DNA from: DUAL01 sp964478325
Lineage (GTDB): Bacteria; Bacteroidota; Bacteroidia; Flavobacteriales; BACL11
Direction of reading: 5' to 3'
NCBI GenBank assembly: GCA_964478325.1
Contig: CAYZIA010000003.1
Coordinates: 1 to 39,408 of the forward strand
DNA length: 39,408 nt
The stretch's first letter is position 1; each line of letters opens with the position of its first letter. The translations under genes and the position numbers were made by a program. Positions 16,222-24,713 of the stretch are shown here, piece by piece. The notes under the pieces are model-generated. The model was not told where the DNA came from. It was given only the letters and a program-made list of their open reading frames with translations, and made no database searches.

Positions 16222-18780
16222 ATGAAAAATATATTATGGTTGTTTAGTTCTATTCTTTTTGCTAATTTGTCTTTTGCCCAAATTTGGGAAAAACAACTGT
16301 TACTACAAAATGAAAATGCTACACTTGCTGATAAAATCTCGGCTTTTGAAGATTACAAATCCAAAAACCCCTATATAAAAGGGAATGGCTACAAACCCTA
16401 CGCTCGTTCCTTGTACTTTTTAGAAAAAAGAATGCCAGAAAATGATATTTTTCCTTCTTCTGCTTTATTTTTAGAATGGGAAAAAGAAAAAGAAAAAATG
16501 ATGAATTCTAAAATTTCTTCCTCATCGAATTGGCATCCTTTAGGCCCTTTTGACACTCCAATTATTTTATCTAATGGGAAAAAGAGGGGAAACGGAAGAG
16601 TAAATGCTATTGCTTTTGATCCTTTTGATCCTAATATTATTTGGATTGGGTCACCTGGTGGCGGACTTTGGAAAACTACAGATGGAGGAAGTAATTGGAC
16701 TACCAATACTGATAATTTGCCAGTTATGGGCATTTCTTCTATTGTAATACACCCTGTGAATAATCAAATAATGTACATTGCTACTGGAGATGGAGATGGT
16801 GCTGATACATATAGTATTGGAGTTTTGAAAAGTACCGATGGAGGAAATACATGGAATACAACTGGTCTTAGTTATGGAGTTAATCAGAGTAAAAGAATCA
16901 ATAAGCTAATTATGAATCCTAATTTCCCTGATAGCTTGGTGGCAGCTACAAATAATGGAATTACTATTAGCCCAGACGGAGGAACAACATGGAATAGTAC
17001 TCTTACAGGAAGGATGAGGGACGTGGAATTTAAACCAAATAATCCTTCTGTAATTTATGCTGCATTGGATGCTTCAAGTGGAGCTTCTAAAATTTACAGA
17101 ACAACAAATGGGGGGGCTGGATGGACAATATTGGGTGGTGGTTTGCCTACTGGTGGTTTAGATAGAATTTTACTTGGTGTCACAAAAAATAATCCGGATG
17201 TTATATATGCCCTTATTGCAAATTCAGATGCTGGTTTTTATGGTTTTTATAAATCAGTAGACATGGGAGATACTTGGTCTACACAGTTTGACTGCCCTGA
17301 TTATAATACTGGTTGCAATATTTTAGGAAGAAAGACAGATGGAACTTCTGAAGGAGGGCAGTCTTGGTACGATATGAGTTTAGCAATTTCTCCTAATGAC
17401 GAAAATATTATTTACGCTGGGGGAATAGCTCTATGGGAATCTAGTGACGGAGGACAGAGCTGGAATATTGAAGCAAGTAGTGGCAGTGGTAGTTACGCTT
17501 ATATGCATGTAGATCAACACGCATTGGAATACAATCCAATTAATGATGTTTTATATGCAGGAAATGATGGTGGTTTTTACAAATATGTTGATTTCTTAAA
17601 TGACTGGATTGATCTTAGTGATGGTCTAGAAATTTCTCAGTTTTATCGTTTAGGTATATCAAAAAGCAATAGTGATATTTTAGTAGCTGGAGCGCAAGAT
17701 AATGGAACTGAAAGACTTTCGTCTTCTGGCTGGGATGCAATAAGGGGTTCTGATGGGATGGAATGTATTATTGACCCTTACGATCCTGATATTATATACT
17801 CTTCTTCTCAATACGGAGGTCTTAAAATAACTTATGATGGAGGCAATAATTGGTCAAACTTTAAACCTGTTTCTTATGATGGTAGCTGGGTTACACCCTA
17901 CAAAATGCATCCATTAAATAACAATATGGTTGTTGCTGGTTATGATGAGGTTTATTGCACAAAAACTGGTGGCGCTTTTTGGGATTCTATTTCTAACAAT
18001 CAGATGGGTTCCGTGAAGATAATTGCTTTGGCTCCATCTGATCAAGATGTAATTTATGCCGCTACTTACGCAACATTATATGTAACTTTTAATGGGGGGG
18101 TTAGTTGGAATAGGATTGATAATGGCCTCCCAAACTCTATTTCTGATGTTACTGTTTCGGCAAATGACCCTAATTGGGCTTGGGTTACTTGTTCAAATTA
18201 TACTGCTGGGAATAAGGTATATGAATCAACAGATGGAGGGAATACATGGTTAAATATTTCTGGCTCAAACTTGCCAAATCTACCTGTAAATTGTATCGTT
18301 TTTCAAGATTTAACTAATGATGATTTGTATATTGGAACAGATGTCGGAATATATCATAAAGATAATGGTATGAGTGATTGGCAACCATTTATGACAGGAC
18401 TTCCAAATGTGCAAGTGGATGAACTAGAGATTCACTATGGAGCAGGAAAAATTAGAGCTGCAACTTATGGTAGGGGAATTTGGGAAAGTGTTTTGCACTC
18501 TCAACCAAATGGAATTACAAACGATTTTATCTCTTATGTAAATGCTTATCCGAATCCTGCAAAAAATTATTTTATTTTAAGAACCCCTGAAAATGCTATA
18601 AATAAAACTCTTATTTTGACTATTTATAATTTAGCTGGTCAAGTTGTTTTATCTGAAAAAATCGAAGCCTCCAATCAATTTATTGATATTTCTAAATTAC
18701 ATTCTGCTTATTACATTTATGAAATAAGTGGTGTTGGGATTAGAACAGCAAGGAACAAATTGATTGTCCTTCCAAATTAA
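16222..18780 (+). CDS. Secreted Asp-box (VPS10/sortilin-like) beta-propeller protein with type A T9SS sorting domain
   Basis: 852 residues. Signal peptide (to about residue 19, SFAQ) and a short helical region, then about ten Asp-box/BNR-like motifs of the form TTDGGSNW, STDGGNTW, SPDGGTTW, SSDGGQSW, TYDGGNNW spaced 50-80 residues apart, typical of one large or two stacked propellers. A type A CTD ends it (about 770-852: VNAYPNPAKNYF ... YYIYEISGVG). Related proteins are surface glycosidase-like or adhesive, but no catalytic signature is evident. It follows the receptor gene by 11 bases and shares the TTAA at its end with the opposing DUF4837 gene. Confidence 0.85.
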   Translation: MKNILWLFSSILFANLSFAQIWEKQLLLQNENATLADKISAFEDYKSKNPYIKGNGYKPYARSLYFLEKRMPENDIFPSSALFLEWEKEKEKMMNSKISSSSNWHPLGPFDTPIILSNGKKRGNGRVNAIAFDPFDPNIIWIGSPGGGLWKTTDGGSNWTTNTDNLPVMGISSIVIHPVNNQIMYIATGDGDGADTYSIGVLKSTDGGNTWNTTGLSYGVNQSKRINKLIMNPNFPDSLVAATNNGITISPDGGTTWNSTLTGRMRDVEFKPNNPSVIYAALDASSGASKIYRTTNGGAGWTILGGGLPTGGLDRILLGVTKNNPDVIYALIANSDAGFYGFYKSVDMGDTWSTQFDCPDYNTGCNILGRKTDGTSEGGQSWYDMSLAISPNDENIIYAGGIALWESSDGGQSWNIEASSGSGSYAYMHVDQHALEYNPINDVLYAGNDGGFYKYVDFLNDWIDLSDGLEISQFYRLGISKSNSDILVAGAQDNGTERLSSSGWDAIRGSDGMECIIDPYDPDIIYSSSQYGGLKITYDGGNNWSNFKPVSYDGSWVTPYKMHPLNNNMVVAGYDEVYCTKTGGAFWDSISNNQMGSVKIIALAPSDQDVIYAATYATLYVTFNGGVSWNRIDNGLPNSISDVTVSANDPNWAWVTCSNYTAGNKVYESTDGGNTWLNISGSNLPNLPVNCIVFQDLTNDDLYIGTDVGIYHKDNGMSDWQPFMTGLPNVQVDELEIHYGAGKIRAATYGRGIWESVLHSQPNGITNDFISYVNAYPNPAKNYFILRTPENAINKTLILTIYNLAGQVVLSEKIEASNQFIDISKLHSAYYIYEISGVGIRTARNKLIVLPN

Positions 18781-19670
18781 AGAAGAGCTTCCATCTCTAT
18801 CATAAAATGTTTTTTTGGTTTTCCTGGGGCAAAAACTATTCCAATTGAGACAATTATTTCTCCTTCATTTTTCTTGTGGATTTTCATTAAAAAAGGACCC
18901 CCCATAAATTCTTGATTCATTTTCCAAAGGCCTCTATAAGTGTTATTTGAAACTTCTAGCGGAAACCTCTTTTCTATTTGAACAAAATTATTTGCCCTAT
19001 TTCCTTTTAATGTTCTTTCTAAAACAGAATCTATTTTGTTTATCAGATCCTCTTGAAAATTTATTTCATTCACCTCTAAGTTAAAAACTATAATTTGTTT
19101 TATTAAATCACTTTTTTGAGGATTAAATGTGGCCCAAAAAATATTTGTGCTATCAATAATAATTGTGTATTCAGAAGGAATCTTTACATGAATCCCAAAA
19201 TTGTTTTTTATGTTTTGATTTTTTTTCGTGAATTTTTCTGCTAATCTATTAAGTTGACTTTGATAAAAAATATCCCTATACCTTTTACACTCTTTTAAAA
19301 ATTCTTTCTCGTTGTCTTGATTATTCCATTGCATCCCAATTATCAATTGCGGCCTTGCCCATAAATCTTTTGTTGGCCCTTGTTTTTGTGTTTCAGAGAT
19401 TAAAATTATGTTTTGGTGCGTTTTGAATATAGTAGAAAAATCGGCAGGATTTATTTTGATGATATTAAAAAATGATTCGGATTGTTGTAAGCCAGGATAA
19501 TCTTCTGTAAAAATTTCTTTAATCGCTTTTGAAGGATATTTATCCCAAATTGCATCTGAAATAACTAAAACAATTTCGTTTCCTGAACCTGTTGATTTTG
19601 GGAGCGTCTTTCTCGCTTCATTACAAGAAAGTAGAAAAAGAAAAGAAAAAGCAAAAAGTAGATTTCGCAT
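18777..19670 (-). CDS. DUF4837 family lipoprotein
   Basis: 297 residues. A lipoprotein signal peptide with lipobox LLSC (Cys at about residue 16) is followed by the DUF4837 body (GNEIVLVISDAIWDKYPSKA, NIILISE, FRGLWKM-like NTYRGLWKMNQEFMGGPF). The family is restricted to Bacteroidota and has no known function. It is the last gene of the long minus-strand operon, starting 4 bases after the transglycosylase stop. Its stop codon overlaps that of the opposing propeller gene. It probably sits in the outer or inner membrane facing the periplasm. Confidence 0.85.
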   Translation of the reverse strand: MRNLLFAFSFLFLLSCNEARKTLPKSTGSGNEIVLVISDAIWDKYPSKAIKEIFTEDYPGLQQSESFFNIIKINPADFSTIFKTHQNIILISETQKQGPTKDLWARPQLIIGMQWNNQDNEKEFLKECKRYRDIFYQSQLNRLAEKFTKKNQNIKNNFGIHVKIPSEYTIIIDSTNIFWATFNPQKSDLIKQIIVFNLEVNEINFQEDLINKIDSVLERTLKGNRANNFVQIEKRFPLEVSNNTYRGLWKMNQEFMGGPFLMKIHKKNEGEIIVSIGIVFAPGKPKKHFMIEMEALL

Positions 19671-19674
19671 TATA

Positions 19675-20988
19675 TTATCCCGTAGGAAGAAGTATCTTTT
19701 CGCCTGGTTTTAATTGATTAGGGTTTAAATTGTTATGCTTGATTAATTCGTCAACACTTATCCCTTCATATTTATTTGCTATATCCCAAAGTGTATCCCC
19801 TTGCTTTATTATATAAACAGGATTCTCAATCTTTTTTTGCTCAGTTGTTTTAAAATCGTCTTTTATAAATAATACCAACTTTTTGCCAATCGAAAGATTG
19901 TCATTTTTTAATTTATTCCATTTTCTAATGTCTGTGATGGACATCCCGTTTTCTTTGGCTATTTTCCCTAAATAGTCTCCAGATTTTACTACATATACCA
20001 ATCTGCTTTCATTTAGTAAAATTTCTTTTTGCTTTACTGCCTCAACAAATGTATATATTGCTTGCTCGTTAATCACAAAATCTAACATAACATTTTTTGG
20101 GAGTGTTATATTGGTGTTTTTTGGAAAAATCTTTTTGGTAATGCTTGGATTTAATTGAGCTATTGTTTCTTTTGGAAGACAAATAAGTTCAGATAGGACA
20201 GAAAAATCCATTTGCATTTTAAGGGTGATGGTATCGGTTTCAATCATTGGATTTTCTAGCGTTTGAATTTCAATTCCATATTCTTTATAATAATTCATTA
20301 CATAATTTACAGCGACAAATGCCGGAACATATCCTCTTGTTTCCCTTCTTAAATAGGGACGTAATTCCCAATAATCATATAGTCCCGTTTTAGTCATAAG
20401 CCTTGTTAAATAGCCAGGCCCGCCATTATATGCTGCCAAAACCAAATTCCAGTCACCAAACATTTCATAAAGCTTTGCAAAATACTGACAAGCTGCCTCA
20501 GTTGACTTTAAAGGATCTTGTCTTTCGTCAAAATAAGAGGTGACATTTAAGTTATATTGTTTACCTGTAGTATACATAAATTGCCACAATCCCCTTGCCC
20601 CAGAACGAGAACGAGCTCTTGGGTTCAATGCTGATTCTACAATTGCTAAATATTTAAACTCTAATGGGATATCATATTTGTCCAGGAATGCTTCAAACAT
20701 AGGGAAATACTTTGGTGCCAAACACAACATTCTAGATACCAATTTTTTATTTCTACCTAAGTAAGCATTAATCGAATTTTCAACATAGGAATTATAAACC
20801 AAATCAATCGGACTTTTTTCATTTAAAATTTTAAGGCGTTTTTCTATTACGTTTTCCTCTTTTTCTTCTAACGAAAGTTCAATCTCTTTTTTAAAATTTG
20901 TACTATCAGAAGAGACGGCTAAGGAATTGCCAGCAAAAGCAAATTGAAATAACAAAACTGATAATATAATTAGTATTATTTTTTTCAT
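19675..20988 (-). CDS. Membrane-bound lytic murein transglycosylase D-like protein with two LysM domains
   Basis: 437 residues. Signal peptide (MKKIILIILSVLLFQFAFAG), then an SLT family 1 domain with catalytic Glu at about residue 118 (YLAIVESALNPRARSRSGA), GLWQFMYTTG and AAYNGGPGYL, then two LysM repeats near the C-terminus (VYVVKSGDYLGKIAKENGM and VYIIKQGDTLWDIANKY). It cleaves the glycan strands of peptidoglycan, forming 1,6-anhydroMurNAc ends. The frame opens further upstream at a TTG (21003), but ATG 20988 starts right at the signal peptide. Downstream of gatA by 72 bases and directly upstream of DUF4837. Confidence 0.92.
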   Translation of the reverse strand: MKKIILIILSVLLFQFAFAGNSLAVSSDSTNFKKEIELSLEEKEENVIEKRLKILNEKSPIDLVYNSYVENSINAYLGRNKKLVSRMLCLAPKYFPMFEAFLDKYDIPLEFKYLAIVESALNPRARSRSGARGLWQFMYTTGKQYNLNVTSYFDERQDPLKSTEAACQYFAKLYEMFGDWNLVLAAYNGGPGYLTRLMTKTGLYDYWELRPYLRRETRGYVPAFVAVNYVMNYYKEYGIEIQTLENPMIETDTITLKMQMDFSVLSELICLPKETIAQLNPSITKKIFPKNTNITLPKNVMLDFVINEQAIYTFVEAVKQKEILLNESRLVYVVKSGDYLGKIAKENGMSITDIRKWNKLKNDNLSIGKKLVLFIKDDFKTTEQKKIENPVYIIKQGDTLWDIANKYEGISVDELIKHNNLNPNQLKPGEKILLPTG

Positions 20989-20990
20989 TG

Positions 20991-20998
20991 CAAATCTA
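20991..20998 (-). promoter_or_regulatory. -7-like element abutting the transglycosylase start
   Basis: TAGATTTG on the minus strand matches TAnnTTTG, but ends only 2 bases before the ATG at 20988, so a transcript from it would start at or inside the start codon. It may be chance, or may mean a downstream start is used in some conditions. Confidence 0.2.
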
Positions 20999-21046
20999 AT
21001 CAAAGAACAAAGCTCGGAAATATCTTATTGAACTTCTAGGCGTTTC

Positions 21047-21067
21047 TTTGTAGTTTTTAACTACAAA
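21047..21067 (-). repeat. Inverted repeat over the gatA stop codon
   Basis: Perfect 9-bp arms (TTTGTAGTT / AACTACAAA) with a 3-base loop cover the gatA stop. No T-tract follows on the minus strand, so a standard intrinsic terminator is unlikely. It could be an mRNA-stabilising or processing hairpin before the transglycosylase gene. Confidence 0.4.
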
Positions 21068-22488
21068 CTGTTGATTAGATTGTGTGAAAAGGCTAAAAGT
21101 TCAGCTTCATGAAATGGCTTGCTCATAAGCTGTATGCCAAATGGCATGTCCTCTTGATCCTTTGCAATAGGCAATGAAATAGCTGGATTCCCACTTAAAT
21201 TTGCCAAAACAGTATAAATATCTTCTAAATACATAGCAATAGGATTTTTCTTTTTCTGACCTAATTCAAATGCAGAATGAGGAGTGGTTGGGCTTAAAAT
21301 AAAATCATATTCCTTTAAAATTTCATTGGTTTTATTTTGAATCAGTCGCCTCATTTTTTGTGCTTTTGTATAATAAGCATCCTGATAGCCAGCGCTTAGA
21401 ACAAAAGTGCCAAGCATAATTCTTCTCTTTACCTCTTTACCAAACCCTTGAGTTCTTGTTTTACTATATGTAGTTTCGGAACTATTTGCATCAGCACTTC
21501 TAAAACCATAGTGTACGCCATCAAATCGTGCTAAATTAGAAGATGCCTCAGCTGTGGAAATTAAATAATACGTCGGCACTAAATAATCCAAATAAGGAAA
21601 GGAAACTGCCTCCACTAAATGTCCATTATTTTTTAATTGTTGAATTTGATTTTCTATTGCAGATTTTACATTTGTTTCCAGTGCCTCATTTTCCAAATAT
21701 TCTGGGAAATAGGCAATTCGCTTCAAAGTTTTTTTATCCTCTAAAATTTGGCTATACTTTTCTACTTTTTTAGTAGAGACCGTACTATCAAAATCATCTT
21801 CACCTGCAATTACTTCTAATATAATTGCAGCATCTTCTACTGTATTTGTAATTGGTCCTATTTGATCAAATGATGAAGCAAAAGCAATAAGGCCAAACCT
21901 TGATACTCTGGAATAAGTTGGTTTTAATCCAACATTCCCACAAAAAGATGCTGGCTGTCTGATAGAGCCACCCGTATCACTTCCAAGTGCTGCCAAACAA
22001 AGATTTGCTGCTACTGCAGTTGCTGCTCCTCCCGAAGAACCGCCACTTACCTTTGTATTATCAATTGGGTTTTTACATGGTCCATAAACTGAATTTTCAT
22101 TTGCACTTCCCATTCCAAATTCGTCACAATTTAATCTGCCAATAATTATTGCGTCTTCCGCCAACAACCTATCAACTACTGTTGCACTATAAAGCGATTC
22201 AAATCCTTCTAATAGTTTGGAAGCAGCTCCTGATTTATGATTTTTGTAGCAAATATTATCTTTAATGCCAATTGCCATTCCTGCTAATTTTCCTGCAGTT
22301 CCTTTTGCTATTTTGATGTCAATTTTTTTTGCTGTTTGTAATGCCTCTTCATCAAAAACTTCAATAAAAGCATTTAAGGACTTATTGTCTTCAATATTTT
22401 TAATGTACGATTGGATTAAGCTATGACAAGTAGTTTCACCAACTTTTATAGCATTTTTTATGCTATTTAAAGAGCGATAAGTATTCAA
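21061..22488 (-). CDS. gatA: Asp/Glu-tRNA amidotransferase subunit A
   Basis: 475 residues. Amidase-signature enzyme that releases ammonia from glutamine so GatB can amidate Glu-tRNA(Gln) or Asp-tRNA(Asn). The Ser-cisSer-Lys triad is present: Lys76 (AIGIKDNI), Ser151 (SGGSSGG) and Ser175 (GSDTGGSIRQPAS). The start is TTG at 22488-22486: an in-frame stop lies only three codons upstream, and the next Met is residue 71, inside the conserved domain. The N-terminus (MNTYRSLNSIKNAI) fits the family. Thirteen bases separate it from the tatA stop. gatB and gatC are not in the window. Confidence 0.95.
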   Translation of the reverse strand: MNTYRSLNSIKNAIKVGETTCHSLIQSYIKNIEDNKSLNAFIEVFDEEALQTAKKIDIKIAKGTAGKLAGMAIGIKDNICYKNHKSGAASKLLEGFESLYSATVVDRLLAEDAIIIGRLNCDEFGMGSANENSVYGPCKNPIDNTKVSGGSSGGAATAVAANLCLAALGSDTGGSIRQPASFCGNVGLKPTYSRVSRFGLIAFASSFDQIGPITNTVEDAAIILEVIAGEDDFDSTVSTKKVEKYSQILEDKKTLKRIAYFPEYLENEALETNVKSAIENQIQQLKNNGHLVEAVSFPYLDYLVPTYYLISTAEASSNLARFDGVHYGFRSADANSSETTYSKTRTQGFGKEVKRRIMLGTFVLSAGYQDAYYTKAQKMRRLIQNKTNEILKEYDFILSPTTPHSAFELGQKKKNPIAMYLEDIYTVLANLSGNPAISLPIAKDQEDMPFGIQLMSKPFHEAELLAFSHNLINSL

Positions 22489-22501
22489 TGGGTTGGCTTA
22501 A

Positions 22502-22681
22502 TTAATTATCTTCTTTATTTTCGTTTGACTCTTCTTTAGAAGCACTTTTAAATTCCTTTATCCCTTTTCCTAATCCTTTCATTAATTCTGGAATCTTTTT
22601 TCCCCCGAAAAGTAAAAGAATGACCAAGGCAATTATTAGCCATTCTGTTCCGCCCATTGTAAATAATAATATTGATTTCAT
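22502..22681 (-). CDS. tatA: Sec-independent (Tat) translocase subunit TatA
   Basis: Only 59 residues, so easily missed. MKSILLFTMGGTEWLIIALV is followed by ILLLFGGKKIPELMKGLGKG, then a charged tail rich in Glu, Lys and Asn. This is the TatA/E layout: short N-terminal membrane helix, FGGKKIPEL hinge with the conserved Phe-Gly, amphipathic helix, acidic tail. It forms the pore or membrane-thinning oligomer of the twin-arginine pathway for folded proteins. It lies between the EnvC-like gene and gatA; tatC is not in the window. A second possible start is the Met at residue 9 (MGGTEW). Confidence 0.93.
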   Translation of the reverse strand: MKSILLFTMGGTEWLIIALVILLLFGGKKIPELMKGLGKGIKEFKSASKEESNENKEDN

Positions 22682-22700
22682 AATTGGTTTGTTTAATTCA

Positions 22701-22708
22701 CAAAAATA
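22701..22708 (-). promoter_or_regulatory. -7 element (TAnnTTTG) for tatA-gatA
   Basis: TATTTTTG on the minus strand, 19 bases before the tatA ATG in the 39-base gap after the EnvC-like gene, suggests an internal operon promoter. No clear -33 TTG is seen. Confidence 0.4.
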
Positions 22709-22720
22709 GTAATTTCTTTA

Positions 22721-23968
22721 TTAGTGAGCCTTATAAAGCCAATGGGAAGGGTTCTGTTTTTCATAATTTTTCCAAATCTCAAAATGAAGATGTGTTTTTT
22801 GATTGTTTTTATCTGTCATTACAGTCCCTATTTCTTGTTTAGAATATATTTTTTCTTCCATTTGAATGCTTACCTCTGTAAGACCAGAATATACGGTAAA
22901 ATACTCGCCATGATTTATCAAAATTACTTTCCCCTCTCCTTTAATGAAAAATATTCTGGATACTTTCCCATCAAAAACTGCCCTAACCTTTGCGCCTTTA
23001 TCAGTAGCAATATCTATACCATTATTGTAGATTTCTATGTTTTTGAAAACTTCATGTTGTTGTTTACCAAATCCTTGCACAATTATTCCTTTGTCAAGTG
23101 GCCAGGGAAGAGCTCCTTTATTTTCTAAAAAGTTATCTGAGATTCTTTTTGCTTCAGGTGTTAGAGTAAATCCTTCTTTTTTTTCTTTAGCCCTTTCTTT
23201 TTTTATTTCTTCTTCAATTATTTTTCTAATTTTTTCATCTAATTCTTTTGCAGCAAGCTGTTGTTTTTGTAATTCTTTTTTGAAACGACTTTCGGATTTT
23301 TTCAGCTTTTTAATCAGTGATTTTTTATCCGTTTTTTGCACTTCCAATTCTTTTACTTCTATCTCCTTAGATCCTATAAGTGCTTTTTTATTCTCTTTGT
23401 CTTTTTGTAAATTGATTTTCTGATTTTCCAAATCTGCTATCTCTTTTTTGAGCTCTTCTTCTGTCCTTATAATTATTTCTGCTTGTATTTTTCTATGCTG
23501 AGTATATTGCTTCAAATATTTAAGTCGTTTATATGCCTGATTAAAGCTTTTAGAAGAAAAAATGAAACCCCAGCTATCAAGAGAATGCTTATTCTTATAA
23601 GTGTAATAAATCATTTTTGCATAGTCTTCTTTCAATTTTATTAATTCCTTTTTTTTCTCTTCTATTATTTTGTGATTTTCAACTATTTTTATTGTGGTTT
23701 CCCCAATTTGCTTTTCAATAAAACTGATTTCAATATTTAGCATTTGTAAAAGTTCTTCTCTATTTTTTAATTGTGTACTTAGTACCTTTAAATATTCCAA
23801 AGACTTTTCCTTGTCCTTTTTTGTTTTCTTTAAAAGCTTATTAGTGTATTTTATGTCCTTGTCTATTTGCTCTCTTTTTTCTTGTAATGCTTTTTTGTTT
23901 TGTGAAAAAACAGGTATAGCAAATAAAATAATCGCTATAAATATAATCTGTTTACTGAGCTTCAGCAT
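22721..23968 (-). CDS. EnvC-like murein hydrolase activator (coiled coil plus M23/LytM domain)
   Basis: 415 residues. Signal peptide (to about residue 22, PVFSQ), a long coiled coil (about 25-265) rich in Lys/Glu, then a LytM (M23) domain. The first metal-binding motif HxxxD reads NNGID, so the zinc-binding His is replaced by Asn, while Asp and the HxH motif (HLHFEIW) remain. This fits EnvC-type proteins that activate amidases rather than cut peptidoglycan themselves. It would act at septal peptidoglycan during cell separation. It overlaps the DUF4292 gene by 17 bases and precedes tatA. Confidence 0.9.
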   Translation of the reverse strand: MLKLSKQIIFIAIILFAIPVFSQNKKALQEKREQIDKDIKYTNKLLKKTKKDKEKSLEYLKVLSTQLKNREELLQMLNIEISFIEKQIGETTIKIVENHKIIEEKKKELIKLKEDYAKMIYYTYKNKHSLDSWGFIFSSKSFNQAYKRLKYLKQYTQHRKIQAEIIIRTEEELKKEIADLENQKINLQKDKENKKALIGSKEIEVKELEVQKTDKKSLIKKLKKSESRFKKELQKQQLAAKELDEKIRKIIEEEIKKERAKEKKEGFTLTPEAKRISDNFLENKGALPWPLDKGIIVQGFGKQQHEVFKNIEIYNNGIDIATDKGAKVRAVFDGKVSRIFFIKGEGKVILINHGEYFTVYSGLTEVSIQMEEKIYSKQEIGTVMTDKNNQKTHLHFEIWKNYEKQNPSHWLYKAH

Positions 23969-24713
23969 AGCTTTTTGGAATAGAAAAATGCATTTTTAAT
24001 TTTTTGTTCGTTTTGATTTTAGAATGAGTAAGTTTGACTAAAAAATTATCTCTTGCTCGTACATCAAGTAATACATTTTTAGGAATGAGAAAGTTTGTTT
24101 TTGTAAGAACATAATTAGTTAGATTAAATTTAAAGTGTTCATCTTTATTTTTAAAATAGCTCCCTTCAATAATTCTAAAGCTCTCTTTATCTATATTAAA
24201 TGAAATTGCTCCTTTTGTTTTATTTTTTGCAGAAATTATATATTCTTTTTCGGTTTTTAAGAAACTATACTTACCTTTTTTGATATTAGGGGTTCCAAAA
24301 AACATTTTTTGAATTTGCTGAAAAGATATTTCTGTTTTTATCTGCTGACGAAGATAAGAAATTGGCTGTTTTCTAAAGGTAGATTTTGAGATGTTCATAT
24401 AAAATATACTGTCAGGAGTTAGCACAACTCTAAAAAGCTCTATACCAAAAGGCCCACTAGCTGACATCCAAATAGCACTATCTCTTCTGATACGAATATC
24501 AGTTGAAAAGTTTATTTTTTGTCCTTGTTTTTCTAAGTGTATTTTCCCTTTAAGCGATAGCCAGTCTGGGGATTTATCATTGGCAACCACTATACTAATA
24601 AGAGTTTTTGCAGAATTTAGTGGTGTAGTAATATTATTTATCGTTCTTCTTTTTACATTACATGCTATAATGAAAAAAATCCCTAAAATCAGAAATATCG
24701 ATTGTTTATTCAT
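23952..24713 (-). CDS. DUF4292 lipoprotein (LolB-like fold candidate)
   Basis: 253 residues. A lipoprotein signal with lipobox IIAC (Cys at about residue 18) precedes a beta-rich body recognised as DUF4292 (WLSLKGKIHLEKQGQKINFS, DSAIWMSASGPFGIELFRV, TPDSIFYMN). The pattern of alternating strands, a GPFGIE turn and a TPDSI segment recalls the LolA/LolB lipoprotein-carrier fold, and the family has been regarded as LolB-like; the function here is inference. It overlaps the TPR gene by 8 bases and the EnvC-like gene by 17, so translation is tightly coupled. Confidence 0.85.
   Translation of the reverse strand: MNKQSIFLILGIFFIIACNVKRRTINNITTPLNSAKTLISIVVANDKSPDWLSLKGKIHLEKQGQKINFSTDIRIRRDSAIWMSASGPFGIELFRVVLTPDSIFYMNISKSTFRKQPISYLRQQIKTEISFQQIQKMFFGTPNIKKGKYSFLKTEKEYIISAKNKTKGAISFNIDKESFRIIEGSYFKNKDEHFKFNLTNYVLTKTNFLIPKNVLLDVRARDNFLVKLTHSKIKTNKKLKMHFSIPKSYAEAQ

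Noticed and set aside
16650..18250. Repeated GATGGAGG-like DNA words in the propeller gene
   Set aside because: They are codons of recurring Asp-box motifs, not a DNA repeat array or CRISPR.
22724..23999. Plus-strand frames opposite the EnvC-like gene
   Set aside because: They are antisense shadows of the Lys/Glu-rich coiled coil.
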